Source: an uncultured Butyricicoccus sp.
GTDB lineage: Bacteria; Bacillota; Clostridia; Oscillospirales; Butyricicoccaceae
Length of the DNA stretch: 64,000 bases
Direction of reading: 5' to 3'
NCBI GenBank assembly: GCA_959018045.1
Contig: CAUEJN010000002.1
Location: 1-64,000 of the forward strand
The stretch's first letter is position 1. Every line of letters begins with the position of its first letter. Below, one piece after another: positions 20,136-29,673 of the stretch. The notes under the pieces were generated by a model that made no database searches, was not told the origin of the DNA, and was given only the letters and a program-made list of their open reading frames with translations. The position numbers were made by a program, and so were the translations under genes.

Positions 20136-20184
20136 TGTATTAGTGGCTTAATACAAGGATACAACGGAGACGGGGATTTGTCAA
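20136..20184 (-). promoter_or_regulatory. Promoter and operator of the gntR-ABC operon
   Basis: On the minus strand TTGACA (20184-20179), a 17-bp spacer and TATCCT (20161-20156). A perfect inverted repeat TGTATTA-N6-TAATACA (20136-20155) follows directly over the start of transcription; it is the likely binding site of the GntR protein. Confidence 0.75.
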
Positions 20185-20220
20185 GTGTCTTTTTTGTGAT
20201 GGAAAGTTAGCGTTGTACGA

Positions 20221-20571
20221 ATCCCGCCCGCAGGCGGAGATCGGGATTCTCAAGGGACGAGTCCCTTGAGCCCGTCCAGGTGGAACCTGGTCGAGCCCGC
20301 AGGCTCGAAACTCCCCTTTTGATTCCGGTCTTTTGACCGGAATCAACTAAAAAATAATAAAAAAGCGCGACCCGCAGGTCGCGCAATTCTCTGGAAAGAC
20401 CGTCCGAAGGGACGGTCTTTCCTTTTTGTTTGTTTTGATTGAAACCCGGGGCGGACACCGGGTTTCAAAAAGGGGGTTCCGCTCGCTGCGGCGAGCGGCT
20501 CAGGGCTCTGCCCTGAGAACCCGCAGCCTTTCGAGAAAGGCTGGCGAAAGCTTCTATGATTGGTGCGGTGC
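20221..20571. repeat. Stem-loop mosaic array, copy 7
   Basis: Downstream of yjbQ (the gene-facing end GGTGCGGTGC is 9 bp from its stop) and upstream of the gntR promoter. Modules: CAAGGGACGAGTCCCTTG, CCAGGTGGAACCTGG, CGAGCCCGCAGGCTCG, TTGATTCCGG...CCGGAATCAA, GCGCGACCCGCAGGTCGCGC, an AAAGACCGTCC/GGACGGTCTTT terminator-like hairpin, TTGAAACCCGG...CCGGGTTTCAA, the variable hairpin CCGCTCGCTGCGGCGAGCGG, then the usual CTCAGGGC and AGCCTTTCGAGAAAGGCT hairpins. Confidence 0.85.
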
Positions 20572-20580
20572 TTTGGGTGG

Positions 20581-21033
20581 TTATTCGCCCATGACCTGAA
20601 ACACCACGTCACGCACACGGTTTCTGGTATCGCATTCAACCAACGTCAGATTCTGCCACGGGCCAATCGTCAATTTTCCGTCTACAAACGGAATCACGAT
20701 AAACGGCGAGAGCAAAGCGGCCTTGATATGCGACGAACCGTTATCATCATGCCAGGTATCATGGTGATGATAGTGAATCACGCGGCCGGTCTCGTCAGTA
20801 TAGGGCGAGAAGATGTCCATTGCGGCTTTGAGGTCGTGGTGCACCATACCGGGTTCAAACTCCAGTGTGGTTAGACCTGCGACACCGCCGGTGGTAAAAC
20901 CGGTGATGGTGCCCGAGGAGATGCCTTTTTCCTGGCAGGCAGCGGTGACAGCGGCCTGAAAGTCCTCGGTAATGTCGATCATACCCATGTGAGCACGGGT
21001 TTTGTAGGTTTTGGTCATGGTGTAGACTGCCAT
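20581..21033 (-). CDS. yjbQ: YjbQ/UPF0047 family protein
   Basis: A 150-residue protein of the YjbQ (UPF0047) family. Escherichia coli YjbQ has weak thiamine-phosphate synthase activity, but the family role is unresolved. Conserved blocks: TTGGVAGLTTLEFEPGM, the metal-site region HYHHHDTWHDDNGSSHIKA and the C-terminal GPWQNLTLVECD. The ATG at 21033 opens MAVYTMTKTYKTRAHMG; an in-frame GTG 9 nt upstream sits too close to the AAAAGGA site. It is followed by rfbA upstream in the same orientation, 41 nt apart. Confidence 0.9.
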   Translation of the reverse strand: MAVYTMTKTYKTRAHMGMIDITEDFQAAVTAACQEKGISSGTITGFTTGGVAGLTTLEFEPGMVHHDLKAAMDIFSPYTDETGRVIHYHHHDTWHDDNGSSHIKAALLSPFIVIPFVDGKLTIGPWQNLTLVECDTRNRVRDVVFQVMGE

Positions 21034-21074
21034 GGGGGTCACATTCCTTTTTGGGTGAGATTTATAATAAGTAA

Positions 21075-21938
21075 TCAGAGACAGAGTAAATACTGTCCGT
21101 AGAGGGTCTGGCTGAGTTCGTTGCCCATCCGATGCACATCGTCCACGTCGATATAGCCGCGGTTGAGCGCGATTTCTTCCAGACAAGCCACATATCTGCC
21201 GGTGTCGTCCTGCACTTCCTTGACGCCCATGCCGGCGGTCAGGAGGTTGTCCGCAGTTCCGGCGTCGAGCCAGACGAAATCGCGGTCAAGTTTGATTACA
21301 TGCAGTTGATTTCTACGGAGATATTCCAAATTGACATCGCTGATTTCCAGCTCGCCGCGAGCCGAGGGCTGGATGCCCTTGGCGATCTCGATGACCGAGT
21401 TATCGTAGAAATAGAGGCCGGGAATGATGTAATTGGACTTGGGCAGACGGGGTTTCTCTTCGATCGAGATGGCGCGGCCAGCCTCATCGAACTCGACCAC
21501 GCCGAACGCGCGGGGATTGTGGACGTAGTAGCCGAATACGGTCGCACCGCCCTGATGGGAGGTACGCACGGCGCGTGCGAGGGTAGATTCCAGAGTGAGG
21601 CTGTGGAAGATGTTGTCGCCCAGTACGAGACAGATGGGGTCTTTGCCGATGAAGCGTTCACCGATGAGCAGAGCGTCAGCGATGCCGCGTGCGACTTCCT
21701 GAACTTCATAGGAGATGTTGACGCCCCAGTGCGCACCGTTGCCGAGCAGACGGTAGAAGGGGCCTTCCTCTCCGGGCGGGATGATGATGAGGATGTCGCG
21801 AATACCGGCCTGCATGAGCACGGCAAGCGGATAGTAGATCATGGGCTTGTCGTAGACGGGCAAGAGCGGCTTGCAAGTCGGGCGCGTCATGGGGTAGAGT
21901 CTTGAACCCTTACCAGCCGCGAGGATAATACCTTTCAT
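21075..21938 (-). CDS. rfbA: Glucose-1-phosphate thymidylyltransferase
   Basis: A 287-residue RmlA/RfbA enzyme making dTDP-glucose from dTTP and glucose-1-phosphate, the first step toward dTDP-rhamnose and related cell-surface sugars. The nucleotide-binding AAGKGSRLYPMTRPTCKPLLP motif region, GDNIFH, and EEKPRLPKSNY are all present. Length is typical (about 290). The other rml genes are not in this window. AAGGAGGAAG lies ahead of the ATG; yjbQ follows 41 nt later and is probably cotranscribed. Confidence 0.95.
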   Translation of the reverse strand: MKGIILAAGKGSRLYPMTRPTCKPLLPVYDKPMIYYPLAVLMQAGIRDILIIIPPGEEGPFYRLLGNGAHWGVNISYEVQEVARGIADALLIGERFIGKDPICLVLGDNIFHSLTLESTLARAVRTSHQGGATVFGYYVHNPRAFGVVEFDEAGRAISIEEKPRLPKSNYIIPGLYFYDNSVIEIAKGIQPSARGELEISDVNLEYLRRNQLHVIKLDRDFVWLDAGTADNLLTAGMGVKEVQDDTGRYVACLEEIALNRGYIDVDDVHRMGNELSQTLYGQYLLCL

Positions 21939-22201
21939 TGCGGTTGCACTTCCTCCTTATATAGATGACCGTCCGGCGGATTGCGGACAGCGATGGTGCG
22001 GCGCGGCCAGACGGAGCCGAACGCCGAAGATATCGGAGATATCGATTCTGATATCACATTATAGCACACTGCGGACTCAAAAAACAATGTTTCGCAAAAA
22101 ATTAACGAATACGACTTAAAAAATTCAAAATCGGGACGGAAAGACGGTCGAAAACAGTGGAACGGAGGGGGGACAGAGGGGGATAGAGGGGATAGAAAAG
22201 G

Positions 22202-22245
22202 TTGGAAAAAGTACCACATATGTGATATTATGATAACGTATCACA
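22202..22245 (+). promoter_or_regulatory. Promoter and palindrome upstream of ftsK
   Basis: TTGGAA (22202-22207), an 18-bp spacer and TATTAT (22226-22231) are overlapped by a perfect inverted repeat TGTGATA-N11-TATCACA (22221-22245). This is a likely regulator site; the protein is unknown. The remainder of the 21939-22200 divergent gap is AT-rich with no other signal. Confidence 0.5.
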
Positions 22246-22274
22246 ATTTTGCAAAAACGGAGGAATCAGAGACT

Positions 22275-22334
22275 ATGAAAGCGTTCACGGCGCATTGCGC
22301 CCGCGCTCTGGAAGGAGGTGCGGCGCATGGCTGA
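22275..22334 (+). CDS. Possible 19-residue leader peptide ahead of ftsK
   Basis: [19 protein letters not shown], preceded by CGGAGG (11 nt before the ATG) and ending 8 bp inside the ftsK coding frame, so that the ftsK ribosome site lies within it. The geometry suggests translational coupling. No rare-codon run or amino-acid bias indicates attenuation. Confidence 0.35.
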   Translation: MKAFTAHCARALEGGAAHG

Positions 22335-24966
22335 AAGCCGGAAGAAGACCGCGACGGCCAATAAAACGACGAGTAAGAAGGGCGCATCGTCCGACTCGTC
22401 GCGCAAGACACGCAAGATGCCGGCGGTGCAGGAGGAAAAACGCCGCCCACACGTGAGTACGCCCCATCCCGAGGAGGAATCCATCCCGCGCGAGGTCTGG
22501 GCAGCCATTTACGGCGTGCTGGGCGTGCTGTGCCTGATTTCGGTACTCAAAAGCGACGGCTTTGTGCTGCGCCTCATCCATACTGCCCTGGGGGGGCTGT
22601 TCGGCTGGGGGCTGTACGTCTGGCCGTTTGCACTCTTTGGCCTGTGTGTCCTGCTCATCACCCGCCGCCGCGGCGCGGTGCGTCTGCGCGGTGCGGCCAT
22701 CGCCTGCCTGCCCATCTTCATCGGCGCACTGGCGCACGCCTTTTTCTGCGGCGCCGATTACAGCACAGCCGGCATGACCGTCTTTCGCCTGCTGGGCGAT
22801 GGCGCCAAGCTGCAAGCGGGCGGCCTGATTTCGGGTGGACTGTATACCATTCTGCGCTGGGCATTTTCGGGCATCGGCGCGAATATTTTGCTGGTCATCG
22901 GTCTGCTGGCGGACATTATGACCATCTGCCGCATCACACCGGGCGCGGTGTGGGATGCACTCAGACCGCTCGATGCCGACTATGACGAGGACGAGATCGA
23001 CGACGGCCCGATCGTGCTGCCCAACGTGCATGAGGCCATCGCCAACCGCCGCGCACAGCGCGCGGAAAAGCGCGCAGCGTTCGACATCGCACTGGATGAC
23101 GAGGATGAGGACATCCAGCCTGTGCACAAATCGGTACATAAGGACGAACCGGCCGAGCAGGACGAAGCACCCCAGTCCATCCCCCAACTTGTGATGGATG
23201 CGGTGCGCGACCAGTCGGATTTTGAGTCGGTGCATATTCCCGAACCGGCCGACGAGGACGAGGACAACGCCTTTGGCGATATTCTTTCCCTGCTGGAAAA
23301 CCGGGACGCATTAGAGCCCGACGAGGACGATACCCCGCCGTGGGAGCAGCCCGCGCAGCACGCGGATAAGCCCAAGCCGTCCGATAAGCCGGGTAAGATC
23401 TCGGAGGACGAACAGGCCGCCCTGTCGGCACAGATGGACGAGAGCCAGAAAGCCCCGGCTCCGGTCTATGAACATCCCCCGATTGACCTGCTCGACATGC
23501 CCAAGGGAAGCTCTAAGGGCAACGTGCAGGCCGAGCTGACCGAGAACAGCCAGCGTTTGATCGATACACTGGAGTCGTTCGGCATCGAAGCGCAGATTAT
23601 CGGCATCGTGCGCGGCCCGTCGGTCACCCGCTTCGAGCTGACCATCGAGCGCGGCATCAAGTTCAGCCGCATCACTGCCCTGTCCGACGATATCGCCCTG
23701 TCGCTCGGCGCGGTGTCGGTGCGTATCTCACCCATCCCGGACAAGGTCGCAATCGGCATCGAGGTGCCCAATAAAACGGTCACCATGGTCAATATCCGCG
23801 AGGTTCTGGGCTCTGAGACCTTCGAAAAAGCCAAATCCCATGTCGCTTTCTCGGTCGGCAAGGACATCACCGGCGCACCGGTTGTCGGTAATATCGCAAA
23901 GATGCCCCACTTGCTCATCGCAGGTACCACCGGTTCGGGTAAGTCGGTGTGTGTCAACTCCATGCTCATCTCACTCCTGTATAAATCCTCTCCCGAAGAG
24001 GTTCGCCTGATTATGGTCGACCCCAAAATGGTCGAACTCGGCAACTATAACGGCATCCCCCACCTGCTCATCCCGGTTGTTACCGACCCCAAAAAGGCCG
24101 CAGGCGCACTCAACTGGGCGGTTGGCGAGATGGAGCGCCGCTATAAACTGTTTGCCGATCATCAGGTGCGTAAACTCGAGGACTTCAACGCCCTCATGCG
24201 TAAAAAGAAGGCCGAAGCGGCTGAGGTGGAGGGCGGAACGCCCGAGGCTTACCAGGTTCTGCCCGAAATCGTCATCGTCATCGACGAGCTGGCCGATCTG
24301 ATGATGGTCGCAGCCAAGGAGGTCGAAACTTCCATCTGCCGTATCGCACAGAAGGCGCGTGCCGCCGGTATGTACCTGATCGTCGCAACCCAGCGACCGT
24401 CGTCTGACGTCATCACCGGTATCATGAAGGCAAATATCCCCTCGCGTATCGCGTTTGCCGTTGCGTCCCAGATCGAGTCACGTATCATCCTCGACCAGAC
24501 CGGCGCGGAAAAACTTATCGGTAAGGGCGATATGCTGTACGCACCGCTCGGCGAGGGCAAACCCCAGCGTATTCAGGGCTGCTTCATCTCCAATGACGAA
24601 ATTGAACGCGTCATCGAGTTCGTCAAGCAAAACGGCTCGGCGGAATATAGCGAGGAAATTCTGGAACACATCGAGAAGCAGGCCGCAGGCGATAGCGCAG
24701 GCGGCGGCAGCGGCGGCGGTGACGGCAGCGGCGAGGAAGACGAGCTGCTCATGGAAGCCATCGACGTCGTGCTTGATTGCGGTCAGGCATCGGTGTCCAT
24801 GCTTCAGAGAAGACTCAAACTCGGCTACTCCCGCGCCGCAAGAATCGTCGATCAGATGGAGGAACGCGGCATCGTCGGCCCGTTTGAGGGCAGTAAACCG
24901 CGCCAAATCCTGATTTCTAAGGACGATTGGCGGGAAATGAAGATGCGCCGCGCACAGCTCCCCTAA
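22327..24966 (+). CDS. ftsK: FtsK/SpoIIIE DNA translocase
   Basis: An 879-residue membrane-anchored DNA pump acting at the septum in chromosome segregation and, in spore formers, forespore DNA transfer. A basic N terminus leads into four predicted helices (about residues 55-200). A long acidic linker (to about 385) follows, then the RecA-like motor with Walker [17 protein letters not shown] and Walker [14 protein letters not shown]. The C-terminal winged-helix gamma domain ([20 protein letters not shown]) reads oriented DNA motifs. A Gly/Ser-rich hinge precedes gamma. Start at 22327 has GGAGG 8 nt upstream, better placed than the in-frame GTG at 22318. Confidence 0.97.
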   Translation: MAESRKKTATANKTTSKKGASSDSSRKTRKMPAVQEEKRRPHVSTPHPEEESIPREVWAAIYGVLGVLCLISVLKSDGFVLRLIHTALGGLFGWGLYVWPFALFGLCVLLITRRRGAVRLRGAAIACLPIFIGALAHAFFCGADYSTAGMTVFRLLGDGAKLQAGGLISGGLYTILRWAFSGIGANILLVIGLLADIMTICRITPGAVWDALRPLDADYDEDEIDDGPIVLPNVHEAIANRRAQRAEKRAAFDIALDDEDEDIQPVHKSVHKDEPAEQDEAPQSIPQLVMDAVRDQSDFESVHIPEPADEDEDNAFGDILSLLENRDALEPDEDDTPPWEQPAQHADKPKPSDKPGKISEDEQAALSAQMDESQKAPAPVYEHPPIDLLDMPKGSSKGNVQAELTENSQRLIDTLESFGIEAQIIGIVRGPSVTRFELTIERGIKFSRITALSDDIALSLGAVSVRISPIPDKVAIGIEVPNKTVTMVNIREVLGSETFEKAKSHVAFSVGKDITGAPVVGNIAKMPHLLIAGTTGSGKSVCVNSMLISLLYKSSPEEVRLIMVDPKMVELGNYNGIPHLLIPVVTDPKKAAGALNWAVGEMERRYKLFADHQVRKLEDFNALMRKKKAEAAEVEGGTPEAYQVLPEIVIVIDELADLMMVAAKEVETSICRIAQKARAAGMYLIVATQRPSSDVITGIMKANIPSRIAFAVASQIESRIILDQTGAEKLIGKGDMLYAPLGEGKPQRIQGCFISNDEIERVIEFVKQNGSAEYSEEILEHIEKQAAGDSAGGGSGGGDGSGEEDELLMEAIDVVLDCGQASVSMLQRRLKLGYSRAARIVDQMEERGIVGPFEGSKPRQILISKDDWREMKMRRAQLP

Positions 24967-25459
24967 CTCCCGCCCGCAGGCGAAATAAAGCTTTCGCCAG
25001 CCTTTCTCGAAAGGCTGCGGGTTCTCAGGGCAGAGCCCTGAGCCGGACTCCGCAGAGTCCGGAATCCCCACTTGAAACCCGGTGTCCGACCCGGGTTTCA
25101 ACCCAAAATAACAAAAAATCGCTCGCCGCAGCGAGCGAAATTCCCCCGCGCGTGAAACGCGCTCATGGAATCCGTTCTAACGGAACGGATTTCCCAAACT
25201 ATGCCCTTTGTGCGCACACTTAAACTGAAAGACCGCAGACTGGGCAGAGGAAGGAAAACCAATCCGGCAGGTTGGTTTTCATGAACGCGCTTTGCGCGTA
25301 AGAAAAGAACGATATTTTAGTTGATTTTCCCTTGCGGGGGACGGGAAAATCAAAAGGGGAGTTTCGAGCCTGCGGGCTCGACTTAGGGCTCTGCCCTAAG
25401 GACCCGCAAACCTTTGAAAAGGTTTGATCCAAACTTCATTTCGCCTGCGGGCGGGAATC
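24967..25459. repeat. Stem-loop mosaic array, copy 8
   Basis: Begins 1 nt after the ftsK stop. The order mirrors copy 3: CCCGCCCGCAGGCG, AGCCTTTCTCGAAAGGCT, CTCAGGGCAGAGCCCTGAG, CCGGACTCCGCAGAGTCCGG, TTGAAACCCGG...CCGGGTTTCAA, TCGCTCGCCGCAGCGAGCGA. The longer subelement (about 25165-25300) follows, then TTGATTTTCCC...GGGAAAATCAA, CGAGCCTGCGGGCTCG, TTAGGGCTCTGCCCTAA and AAACCTTTGAAAAGGTTT. A second slot-3 variant (TTAGGG/CCCTAA) replaces the usual CTCAGGG. Confidence 0.85.
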
Positions 25460-25504
25460 AGTTCTCCCCTACCCCAAAAATCCACTTCACAGGAGGTTTT
25501 TACC

Positions 25505-26011
25505 ATGTCTCTCAAGAAAATCGACGCAAGCACGCTCACCTTTAACCCCTTTGAGAAGCTCTCTAAGCAGTGGGCGCTCGTGGGCGCAGGCAGCATGGAC
25601 AAGTTCAACATGATGACAGTCAGCTGGGGCGCAGTCGGTGTCATCTGGGGCAAGCCCTCGGTGACCGCTTACATCCGCCAGACCCGTTACACCAAGGAGT
25701 TCGTCGACTCGAGCGATACCTTCACCCTGACCTTCCTGAAGGACGGCAACCGCGACGCGCTGAACGTACTGGGCAGCAAGTCGGGACGCGACATGGATAA
25801 GATGAAGGATTCCGGCCTGACTCCGATCGAGGTCGACGGCGTGGTCATGTTCGAGGAAGCCGAGCTGGTACTGGTTTGCCGCAAGCGCTTTGTGCAGGAC
25901 ATGCCCGAGGAAAACTTTGTCAATCAGGAAACGCTGGATAAGTGGTACGCCGATCAGAACTACCACACTATGTACATCGGTGAGATCGTCGCAGCTTACG
26001 CAGCAGAATAA
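25505..26011 (+). CDS. Flavin reductase-like FMN-binding protein
   Basis: A 168-residue protein of the flavin reductase-like split-barrel family: VGAGSMDKFNMMTVSWGAVG and KPSVTAYIRQTRYTKEFVDS are the FMN-contact regions, and YHTMYIGEIVAAY closes the barrel. Clostridial members act as NAD(P)H:flavin oxidoreductases or stand-alone FMN proteins; the partner is unknown. A strong AGGAGG precedes the ATG. Monocistronic, with its own terminator. Confidence 0.9.
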   Translation: MSLKKIDASTLTFNPFEKLSKQWALVGAGSMDKFNMMTVSWGAVGVIWGKPSVTAYIRQTRYTKEFVDSSDTFTLTFLKDGNRDALNVLGSKSGRDMDKMKDSGLTPIEVDGVVMFEEAELVLVCRKRFVQDMPEENFVNQETLDKWYADQNYHTMYIGEIVAAYAAE

Positions 26012-26021
26012 AGCCTTTTTT

Positions 26022-26056
26022 TCGAGCACATCTGACGCATAGATGTGCTCTTTTTA
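26022..26056 (+). terminator. Flavin reductase terminator
   Basis: GAGCACATCT/AGATGTGCTC stem with a 7-nt loop and TTTTT. Confidence 0.9.
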
Positions 26057-26155
26057 TAAAAATTCAAAAAATTTTGAATTTGGTCACGAAATATTCAAAA
26101 ATATCCGGTATAATCGGATATAATAATGAAGTACGCTTGGAAGGAGACCGCAGAT

Positions 26156-26836
26156 ATGGCCTTGATACTGATTGCCGACGACGAGGCACGCATTCGCAGA
26201 CTGGTTGCGGATTTTCTGCGCCGGGATGGTCATACGATTTTGGAGGCCGGAGACGGTGCGGAAGCGCTGGACCTCGTGACCGAGCGCCGGAGTGAGCTTT
26301 CTCTGGTGATTTTAGACGTGATGATGCCTAAGATGGACGGCTTTGCCGTGCTTTCGGCCATTCGCGCGGGCGATCACGGCAAACCGCTGCCGGTGATGAT
26401 GCTGACCGCGCGCGCCGAGGACACCGACGAGCTGCACGGTCTGGAATCGGGCGCGGACGATTACGTTGCAAAGCCGTTTTCGCCGCTGGTGCTGGCGGCA
26501 CGCGTCAAGACGCTCCTCAAGCGCTCGGGCGCACCGGCTGACGAGGCCGAGAGCTTCGGTGACCTGACCGTAGACGAGCGCAGCCGTGCGGTATCGGTCG
26601 CGGGCAATCCGGTCGATCTGACCCCCAAGGAGTACGAACTTCTGGTGTACTTCAAGAACAACCGCCGGGTCGCGCTGTCGCGTGAAACCATCTTAAACGC
26701 GGTTTGGGGCTATGATTACTTCGGGGATCTGCGCACGGTCGACACCCACATCAAGAAGCTGCGCGCAAAGCTCGGCACATGCGGTACACTCATCGGTACG
26801 GTACGCGGCTACGGCTACCGTTTCGAAGCCGACTAA
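26156..26836 (+). CDS. OmpR-family response regulator
   Basis: A 226-residue regulator: receiver domain (1-120) with acidic pocket ADDE, phosphoacceptor Asp in LVILDVMMPKMDG (about residue 53) and Lys in YVAKPFSP, then a winged-helix DNA-binding domain ending GTVRGYGYRF. Start at 26156 places AAGGAG 10 nt upstream; a longer in-frame start at 26126 lacks one. The partner kinase is almost certainly the one encoded at 28014, beyond two yjbN-like genes. TATAAT hexamers at 26109 and 26119 mark the promoter zone. Confidence 0.95.
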   Translation: MALILIADDEARIRRLVADFLRRDGHTILEAGDGAEALDLVTERRSELSLVILDVMMPKMDGFAVLSAIRAGDHGKPLPVMMLTARAEDTDELHGLESGADDYVAKPFSPLVLAARVKTLLKRSGAPADEAESFGDLTVDERSRAVSVAGNPVDLTPKEYELLVYFKNNRRVALSRETILNAVWGYDYFGDLRTVDTHIKKLRAKLGTCGTLIGTVRGYGYRFEAD

Positions 26837-26891
26837 CCCGGTTTTCCCACGCCCTTCCCATGCCGGAATCTGTCAAAACTATCAAAATTGG

Positions 26892-26920
26892 TTTACTTTT
26901 CCGGCAGGCTGTGGTATGCT
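26892..26920 (+). promoter_or_regulatory. Promoter ahead of the first yjbN-like gene
   Basis: TTTACT, a 17-bp spacer and TATGCT, about 30 bp before the GTG start. Confidence 0.5.
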
Positions 26921-26950
26921 AGGGATATATCGGATACGGAGGTGAAAGCC

Positions 26951-27415
26951 GTGCTGTCACGCGAAAAGTTGGAGGCCTATCTCGAAAAAGAGGACATTGA
27001 ATACCATCTTGACGAGGAAGACCCCGACCGCGTTCTGGTGGTCTTTCAGACCAAAGCGCTGTCCAACGTCTCGCTCGATATCACGATCTTAAACAGCCGT
27101 ACCGTACTCTTTCTCTCCCGCCTGCCGCTGAGCGTTCCGCCCGAGCACCGCGCGGCGGTGTGCGAGTACATTACCCGCGTCAACTACAGCGTCGTGTTGG
27201 GCGGGTTCGAGATGAACCTGGACGAGGGCGACGTCAATTATAAGATCGTCGGCGCACTCGGACGGGAGAACGAGATCGACCGGGAAGCATTTTGCCGTCT
27301 GCTCTATCTGGGCAACAGCATGCTCGATAAATATGCGCCGGGCATTCTGGCCATCCTATACGGAGGCAAGACTGCCGCGGAGGCATACCAATCTTTTACG
27401 AAATCCAACAACTAA
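26951..27415 (+). CDS. YbjN-domain protein, paralogue 1
   Basis: A 154-residue soluble protein of the YbjN family, whose fold resembles type III secretion chaperones; its biochemical role is not established. Matching blocks with the next gene are TRVNYSVVLGGFEMNLDEGDVNYK and AILYGGKTAAEAYQ. GTG start, with GGAGG 8 nt upstream; no better start exists. It sits between the response regulator and its kinase. Confidence 0.8.
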   Translation: MLSREKLEAYLEKEDIEYHLDEEDPDRVLVVFQTKALSNVSLDITILNSRTVLFLSRLPLSVPPEHRAAVCEYITRVNYSVVLGGFEMNLDEGDVNYKIVGALGRENEIDREAFCRLLYLGNSMLDKYAPGILAILYGGKTAAEAYQSFTKSNN

Positions 27416-27436
27416 GAAAAAGTGAGGGACAAAACA

Positions 27437-27904
27437 ATGGCTTTTGATCTGAAGCAAATCGCAAAGTACTATAAGGAAGATATGCAGCTTAACTTCGCGC
27501 TTGAGGAGGAGAACAACCGCATCCGTTTCTCCATGGATACCGAGGCAATGAAGGAAGTTCGCTTCATGGCATACAAGGAAAACCCGCACACCATGCTGTT
27601 TTTGACCTATCTGCCCATGAAGGTCGAGGAAGACAAGCGTGCAGCAGTTGCAGAGTACCTGACCCGTGCAAACTACGGCCTGCATGTTGGTAACTTCGAG
27701 ATGGACATGACCGACGGCGAAGTTCGCTACAAGACCACCGGCGTTGCAGACGAGGACACCATGCCGGGTCTGGACGTCATCCGTCGTCTGACCTATGTTG
27801 GCTTCAGCATGTTCGACCGTTACGTTCCGAGCCTGCTGTCCATCCTGTACGGCGGCAAGACTGCGGAAGAAGCAATCGCAGAAGCTGAGAAGGACATGCA
27901 CTAA
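27437..27904 (+). CDS. YbjN-domain protein, paralogue 2
   Basis: A 155-residue paralogue of the preceding protein, beginning 21 nt after its stop behind GTGAGGGA. Shared features: TRANYGLHVGNFEMDMTDGE and LSILYGGKTAEEAI. Its codon use is more biased (ACC, CGT, GAG, GCA) than that of paralogue 1, which suggests higher expression. A strong terminator follows, so the kinase gene must have its own promoter or depend on read-through. Confidence 0.82.
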   Translation: MAFDLKQIAKYYKEDMQLNFALEEENNRIRFSMDTEAMKEVRFMAYKENPHTMLFLTYLPMKVEEDKRAAVAEYLTRANYGLHVGNFEMDMTDGEVRYKTTGVADEDTMPGLDVIRRLTYVGFSMFDRYVPSLLSILYGGKTAEEAIAEAEKDMH

Positions 27905-27949
27905 GATCCGAAATCAGGAAAAAGAGCCGGTTTGACCCGGCAGAGCGAA

Positions 27950-27978
27950 GGGGATGGCCGCGAGCCATCCCCTTTTTT
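27950..27978 (+). terminator. Terminator after the yjbN pair
   Basis: GGGGATGGC/GCCATCCCC stem, 5-nt loop, TTTTTT. Confidence 0.92.
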
Positions 27979-28013
27979 GTCCCTATATTGAAGAATCAGG
28001 AGGCAAAAACGAT

Positions 28014-29567
28014 ATGCCCGAGCGATTTTTAAACAGCCTGTCGCTGCGATTTGCGCGGATGCGGTCGGTCAAAGTGAAGTTTTTCGCGGCGATTGCGGCG
28101 GTGGCGGTGGTGTTCATCCTGGTGATTACCAGTCTGAATCTGTTTTTTTACGAGAGTTATTACATGGCGCAGCGACAGAATTCGCTGACCGAGATTTACG
28201 AGGAAGTGCGTACGAGCTATCGTGCGGGTGATTCCGAAGCCTTTCTGGACGTATTGTTTCGGATTGAGAACAGCGACAGCGTGCGCCTGAGCATCATCGA
28301 CGGGACCGGACAGATGATCTACGACTCAGACACAGCGCAGCAGAGCCAGAGTATTTTTGGCCACAACGTGTTTGCCAACTGGCGCATGGAGCAGCTGGTG
28401 AAGTCGGCGCTGGCGGCTGCCGACCCCAAGAAGCTGAACGCGGGCGAGGTAGACTTTGTGGCTGTCCAGATGCGCGATCTGCGCGAGAATTTCCTGTGTC
28501 TGGTGGGCAAACTGGGCGACGATTACCTGGTCGAGCGCGTCCCGTTCACATATATGAAGCAAAATTCCATGTTCAACATGACCTTTTTGGTCATCACGGG
28601 CCTGGTGACCCTGCTCATCTGCCTGGCGCTGAGTGCATTTTTGGCGTCGCACTTCACCAAGCCGCTCATCGAGATGGGCGAGGTGGCCAAGGCGATGACC
28701 CGGCTGGACTTTTCCAAGAAATACGAGGGCAGGCGCACCGACGAGATCGGGCAGCTGGGCGAGTCGCTCAACCTGCTGTCCGACCATCTGGAGGAATCCA
28801 TCCGCGAGCTGCGCACGTCCAACCGGAAGCTGGCCGAGGAGATCAAGAAGAAGGAACAGGTTGACGAGATGCGCCGTGAGTTTATCATCAACGTCTCGCA
28901 CGAGCTGAAAACGCCCATCGCCCTCATTCAGGGCTATGCCGAGGGTCTGACGGCCGGGGTAGCCGAGTCGCCCGAAGACCGTGACTTCTATTGCACGACG
29001 ATTGCCGAGGAAGCCGACCGCATGAACACCATGGTGAGCCAGCTTTTGAGCCTGTCGCGTCTGGAACTGGGACGCGAGAGCGTGCAGAGCGAGCCGGTCG
29101 ACCTGGGCGAGTGCATGCGGCGTGCGGTGGACAAGACGGCGGTGCTGCGCACCGGACGTGACCTGACCGTGACCTGTACGGGCAGCGTGACGATTGAGAG
29201 CGACGCGCACCAGATCGACCAGATTATTATGAACTACATGACAAACGCCATTCGGTACACGCCGGACGGCGGACACATTGCGCTGAGCGTGCAGCGCACC
29301 GCGCAGGGCGGTGCCAAGGTGATCGTGTTCAACGAGGGCGAGGGCGTGGCCGAGGAAGAGCTGCCCCGCCTGTGGGATAAGTTCTACCGAACGGACAAGG
29401 CGCGTTCCCGCGCGTCGGGCGGAACGGGTGTCGGCCTGTCCATCGTGCGCGCGTCGGCTGCACTTCTGGGCGGCACAACGGGTGCGGAAAACGTACCGGG
29501 AGGCATCCAGTTCTGGGTTGAACTTCCAGCATGTGTGCACGTACCCGCAAACCTGTCCGAGACATGA
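28014..29567 (+). CDS. Sensor histidine kinase
   Basis: A 517-residue membrane kinase: TM1 (about 22-44), an extracellular sensor domain of about 140 residues, TM2 (about 188-210), a HAMP linker, the HisKA helix with phosphoacceptor His296 in FIINVSHELKTPI, and an HATPase with N box NYMTNAIRYTPDGG and G boxes FYRTDKARSR and GGTGVGLSIV. It most likely phosphorylates the OmpR-type regulator at 26156. AGGAGG lies 10 nt before the ATG. The sensor-domain ligand is unknown. Confidence 0.95.
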   Translation: MPERFLNSLSLRFARMRSVKVKFFAAIAAVAVVFILVITSLNLFFYESYYMAQRQNSLTEIYEEVRTSYRAGDSEAFLDVLFRIENSDSVRLSIIDGTGQMIYDSDTAQQSQSIFGHNVFANWRMEQLVKSALAAADPKKLNAGEVDFVAVQMRDLRENFLCLVGKLGDDYLVERVPFTYMKQNSMFNMTFLVITGLVTLLICLALSAFLASHFTKPLIEMGEVAKAMTRLDFSKKYEGRRTDEIGQLGESLNLLSDHLEESIRELRTSNRKLAEEIKKKEQVDEMRREFIINVSHELKTPIALIQGYAEGLTAGVAESPEDRDFYCTTIAEEADRMNTMVSQLLSLSRLELGRESVQSEPVDLGECMRRAVDKTAVLRTGRDLTVTCTGSVTIESDAHQIDQIIMNYMTNAIRYTPDGGHIALSVQRTAQGGAKVIVFNEGEGVAEEELPRLWDKFYRTDKARSRASGGTGVGLSIVRASAALLGGTTGAENVPGGIQFWVELPACVHVPANLSET

Positions 29568-29673
29568 CCGCCTTTTCATCAAGAATTACCCAAACCCCAC
29601 AACTTGTTGCAAATTTGCAGCTATATGCAACGAGAACCTATAATTTTTACACAAAGAAATACGCGTTAAATTC

